Source of the DNA: Natrinema gelatinilyticum
GTDB taxonomy: Archaea; Halobacteriota; Halobacteria; Halobacteriales; Natrialbaceae
DNA: 64,000 nt
Reading direction: 5' to 3'
NCBI RefSeq assembly: GCF_024266705.1
Contig: NZ_CP100757.1
Coordinates: forward strand, 62,001-126,000
The position numbers and the translations under genes are program-made. Numbering within the stretch: the stretch's first letter is position 1; every line of letters starts with the position of its first letter. This document shows, piece after piece, positions 63,432 through 64,000 of the stretch. The notes under the pieces are model-generated. The model had not been told where the DNA came from. It was given only the letters and a program-made list of their open reading frames with translations, and did not search any database.

Positions 63432-63487
63432 GGGCCTTTAGCTTGGTCGGGTAGAGCCCTCGGCTCATAACCGAGTGGTCACTGGTT
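63432..63487 (+). tRNA. tRNA-Met (CAU)-like gene, truncated in the T-loop
   Basis: Positions 63432-63438 give an acceptor 5' strand, 63441-63457 a D-arm (GCTT/GAGC), 63459-63475 a perfect anticodon arm CTCGG-CTCATAA-CCGAG with anticodon CAT at 63466-63468, then a variable loop TGGTC and the T-stem 5' strand ACTGG. After TT the sequence departs: no T-stem 3' strand (CCAGT) or matching acceptor (AAGGCCC) follows. So the 5' two-thirds of a tRNA are present and the 3' end is missing. Confidence 0.6.
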
Positions 63488-63658
63488 AGCGTGGATTCAG
63501 CGCGACGCGGATATCAGTACATCATCTACGAAGAGTGGAAACCACGCTCACACGTCCAAGCCTCGAGGCCTCAGCCTCAACCTATACGGTTTTGCAACTA
63601 TGAACTCTCGAGGCCGACGTGGGCGACGATCACATGACTGACGCACTGTCACTCGCCA

Positions 63659-63778
63659 TTACGATCCGTACTCCTCGCGATCGTAGCCGCCGACCGGTCG
63701 TGGTTCGAACATCTCTTTTTGCGCCGGCCCTTGCAGTGGCGTCCATCGGACGGCGAACGCGACCCGCTGATAGCTCAC
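63659..63778 (-). CDS. Small hypothetical protein coupled to a SWIM zinc-finger gene
   Basis: Thirty-nine codons from a GTG that overlaps the stop of the upstream frame (GTGA): MSYQRVAFAVRWTPLQG then MFEPRPVGGYDREEYGS. The reading frame has typical haloarchaeal composition, and an aromatic/acidic tail like this is unlikely by chance. No family recognised. Confidence 0.4.
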   Translation of the reverse strand: MSYQRVAFAVRWTPLQGPAQKEMFEPRPVGGYDREEYGS

Positions 63779-64000
63779 TGTGACCACCCCGGTTCACCAC
63801 TGCAGTGTTCACCGAGCTCGCCGCCGACGTCGTGGAGAGCCATCGGGACGTATTCAGCGCCAATCGCGAAGGCGACTCGTCGGATGTGTGTGTACCGACG
63901 GTCGCGGTACTCGTGATACGGACACTTGCAGGCTTCGAGTCACATCTCGTCGAGGTACTCGCGACCGCTTTCGGAGACGACAAGGTACAGATTCCGGCAA
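63775..64000 (-). pseudogene. SWIM zinc-finger protein, C-terminal part with an in-frame stop
   Basis: Minus strand from the window edge: NLYLVVSESGREYLDEM, a TGA codon at 63941-63943, then EACKCPYHEYRDRRYTHIRR and FAIGAEYVPMALHDVGGEL, stop at 63775. CxCP-x-H...YTHIRRV is the SWIM motif CxCxnCxH with the third Cys replaced by Tyr. Both the stop and the lost Cys suggest decay, unless the stop marks the border of two genes. The N-terminal part lies outside the window. Confidence 0.55.

Noticed and set aside
63630..63983. 117-codon minus-strand open frame rich in Ser, Arg and Thr
   Set aside because: It runs across the better-supported SWIM and 39-codon frames in another phase and has the low-complexity look of a shadow frame.

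Overview
The window is a piece of a haloarchaeal (class Halobacteria) genome. The proteins are rich in Asp and Glu, several exported proteins carry Tat (twin-arginine) signals, there is a group II chaperonin (thermosome), and the insertion sequences are of the IS630, IS5, IS6 and IS4 types common in haloarchaea. No genus can be fixed from the sequence. The mix of catabolic islands, decayed insertion sequences and plasmid-like hypothetical genes suggests a megaplasmid or an accessory region of the chromosome.

Region 1 (1-9819): after the end of an IS630 relic come two MFS transporters. A minus-strand short-chain fatty acid block follows: acyl-CoA synthetase, MaoC hotdog protein, AtoE-type permease, DUF35 protein and SCP2-type thiolase. 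It ends with a divergent IclR regulator. Region 2 (10081-12537): a pile of broken transposases (IS5, IS630, IS6). The last is fused to the C-terminal tail of a short-chain dehydrogenase.

Region 3 (12534-40416) is the centre of the window: an L-rhamnose and rhamnoside island. It encodes a mutarotase (rhaM-like), an amidohydrolase/lactonase, a fumarylacetoacetate-hydrolase family protein, an IclR regulator with palindromic sites around it, a two-gene LUD lactate oxidase (a LutB-LutA fusion plus LutC), a sugar ABC transporter, a zinc dehydrogenase, an L-rhamnonate dehydratase-like enolase-superfamily protein, an F420-type luciferase-like oxidoreductase, and three large Tat-exported GH78 alpha-L-rhamnosidases. 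Read together they give: extracellular rhamnoside cleavage, ABC uptake, oxidation by the diketo-hydrolase route to pyruvate plus L-lactate, and lactate oxidation by the LUD proteins. The usual SDR rhamnose dehydrogenase survives here only as a 35-residue tail. The GH78 array lies between two inverted copies of the same IS5-type element.

Region 4 (40963-50076): more IS relics, a stand-alone thiolase with Ser in place of the nucleophilic Cys, a frameshifted DUF892 gene, and an unrecognised tightly overlapping operon (46038-47174) with a divergent winged-helix gene and a downstream coiled-coil protein. An intact IS630 element follows.

Region 5 (50098-60641) resembles a stress and defence island: PIN toxin with antitoxin, DUF1697/SRPBCC/YdeI genes, a Cys-rich membrane protein, an HNH endonuclease, an ISH8-like IS4 element with a 10-bp target duplication, an AbiE toxin-antitoxin pair with a repeated 29-bp sequence in its promoter, and a HEAT-repeat protein. 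Region 6 (60918-64000): an NTF2-like protein, a thermosome, a tRNA-Met-like gene cut off in its T-loop, and a small gene next to a broken SWIM zinc-finger gene.
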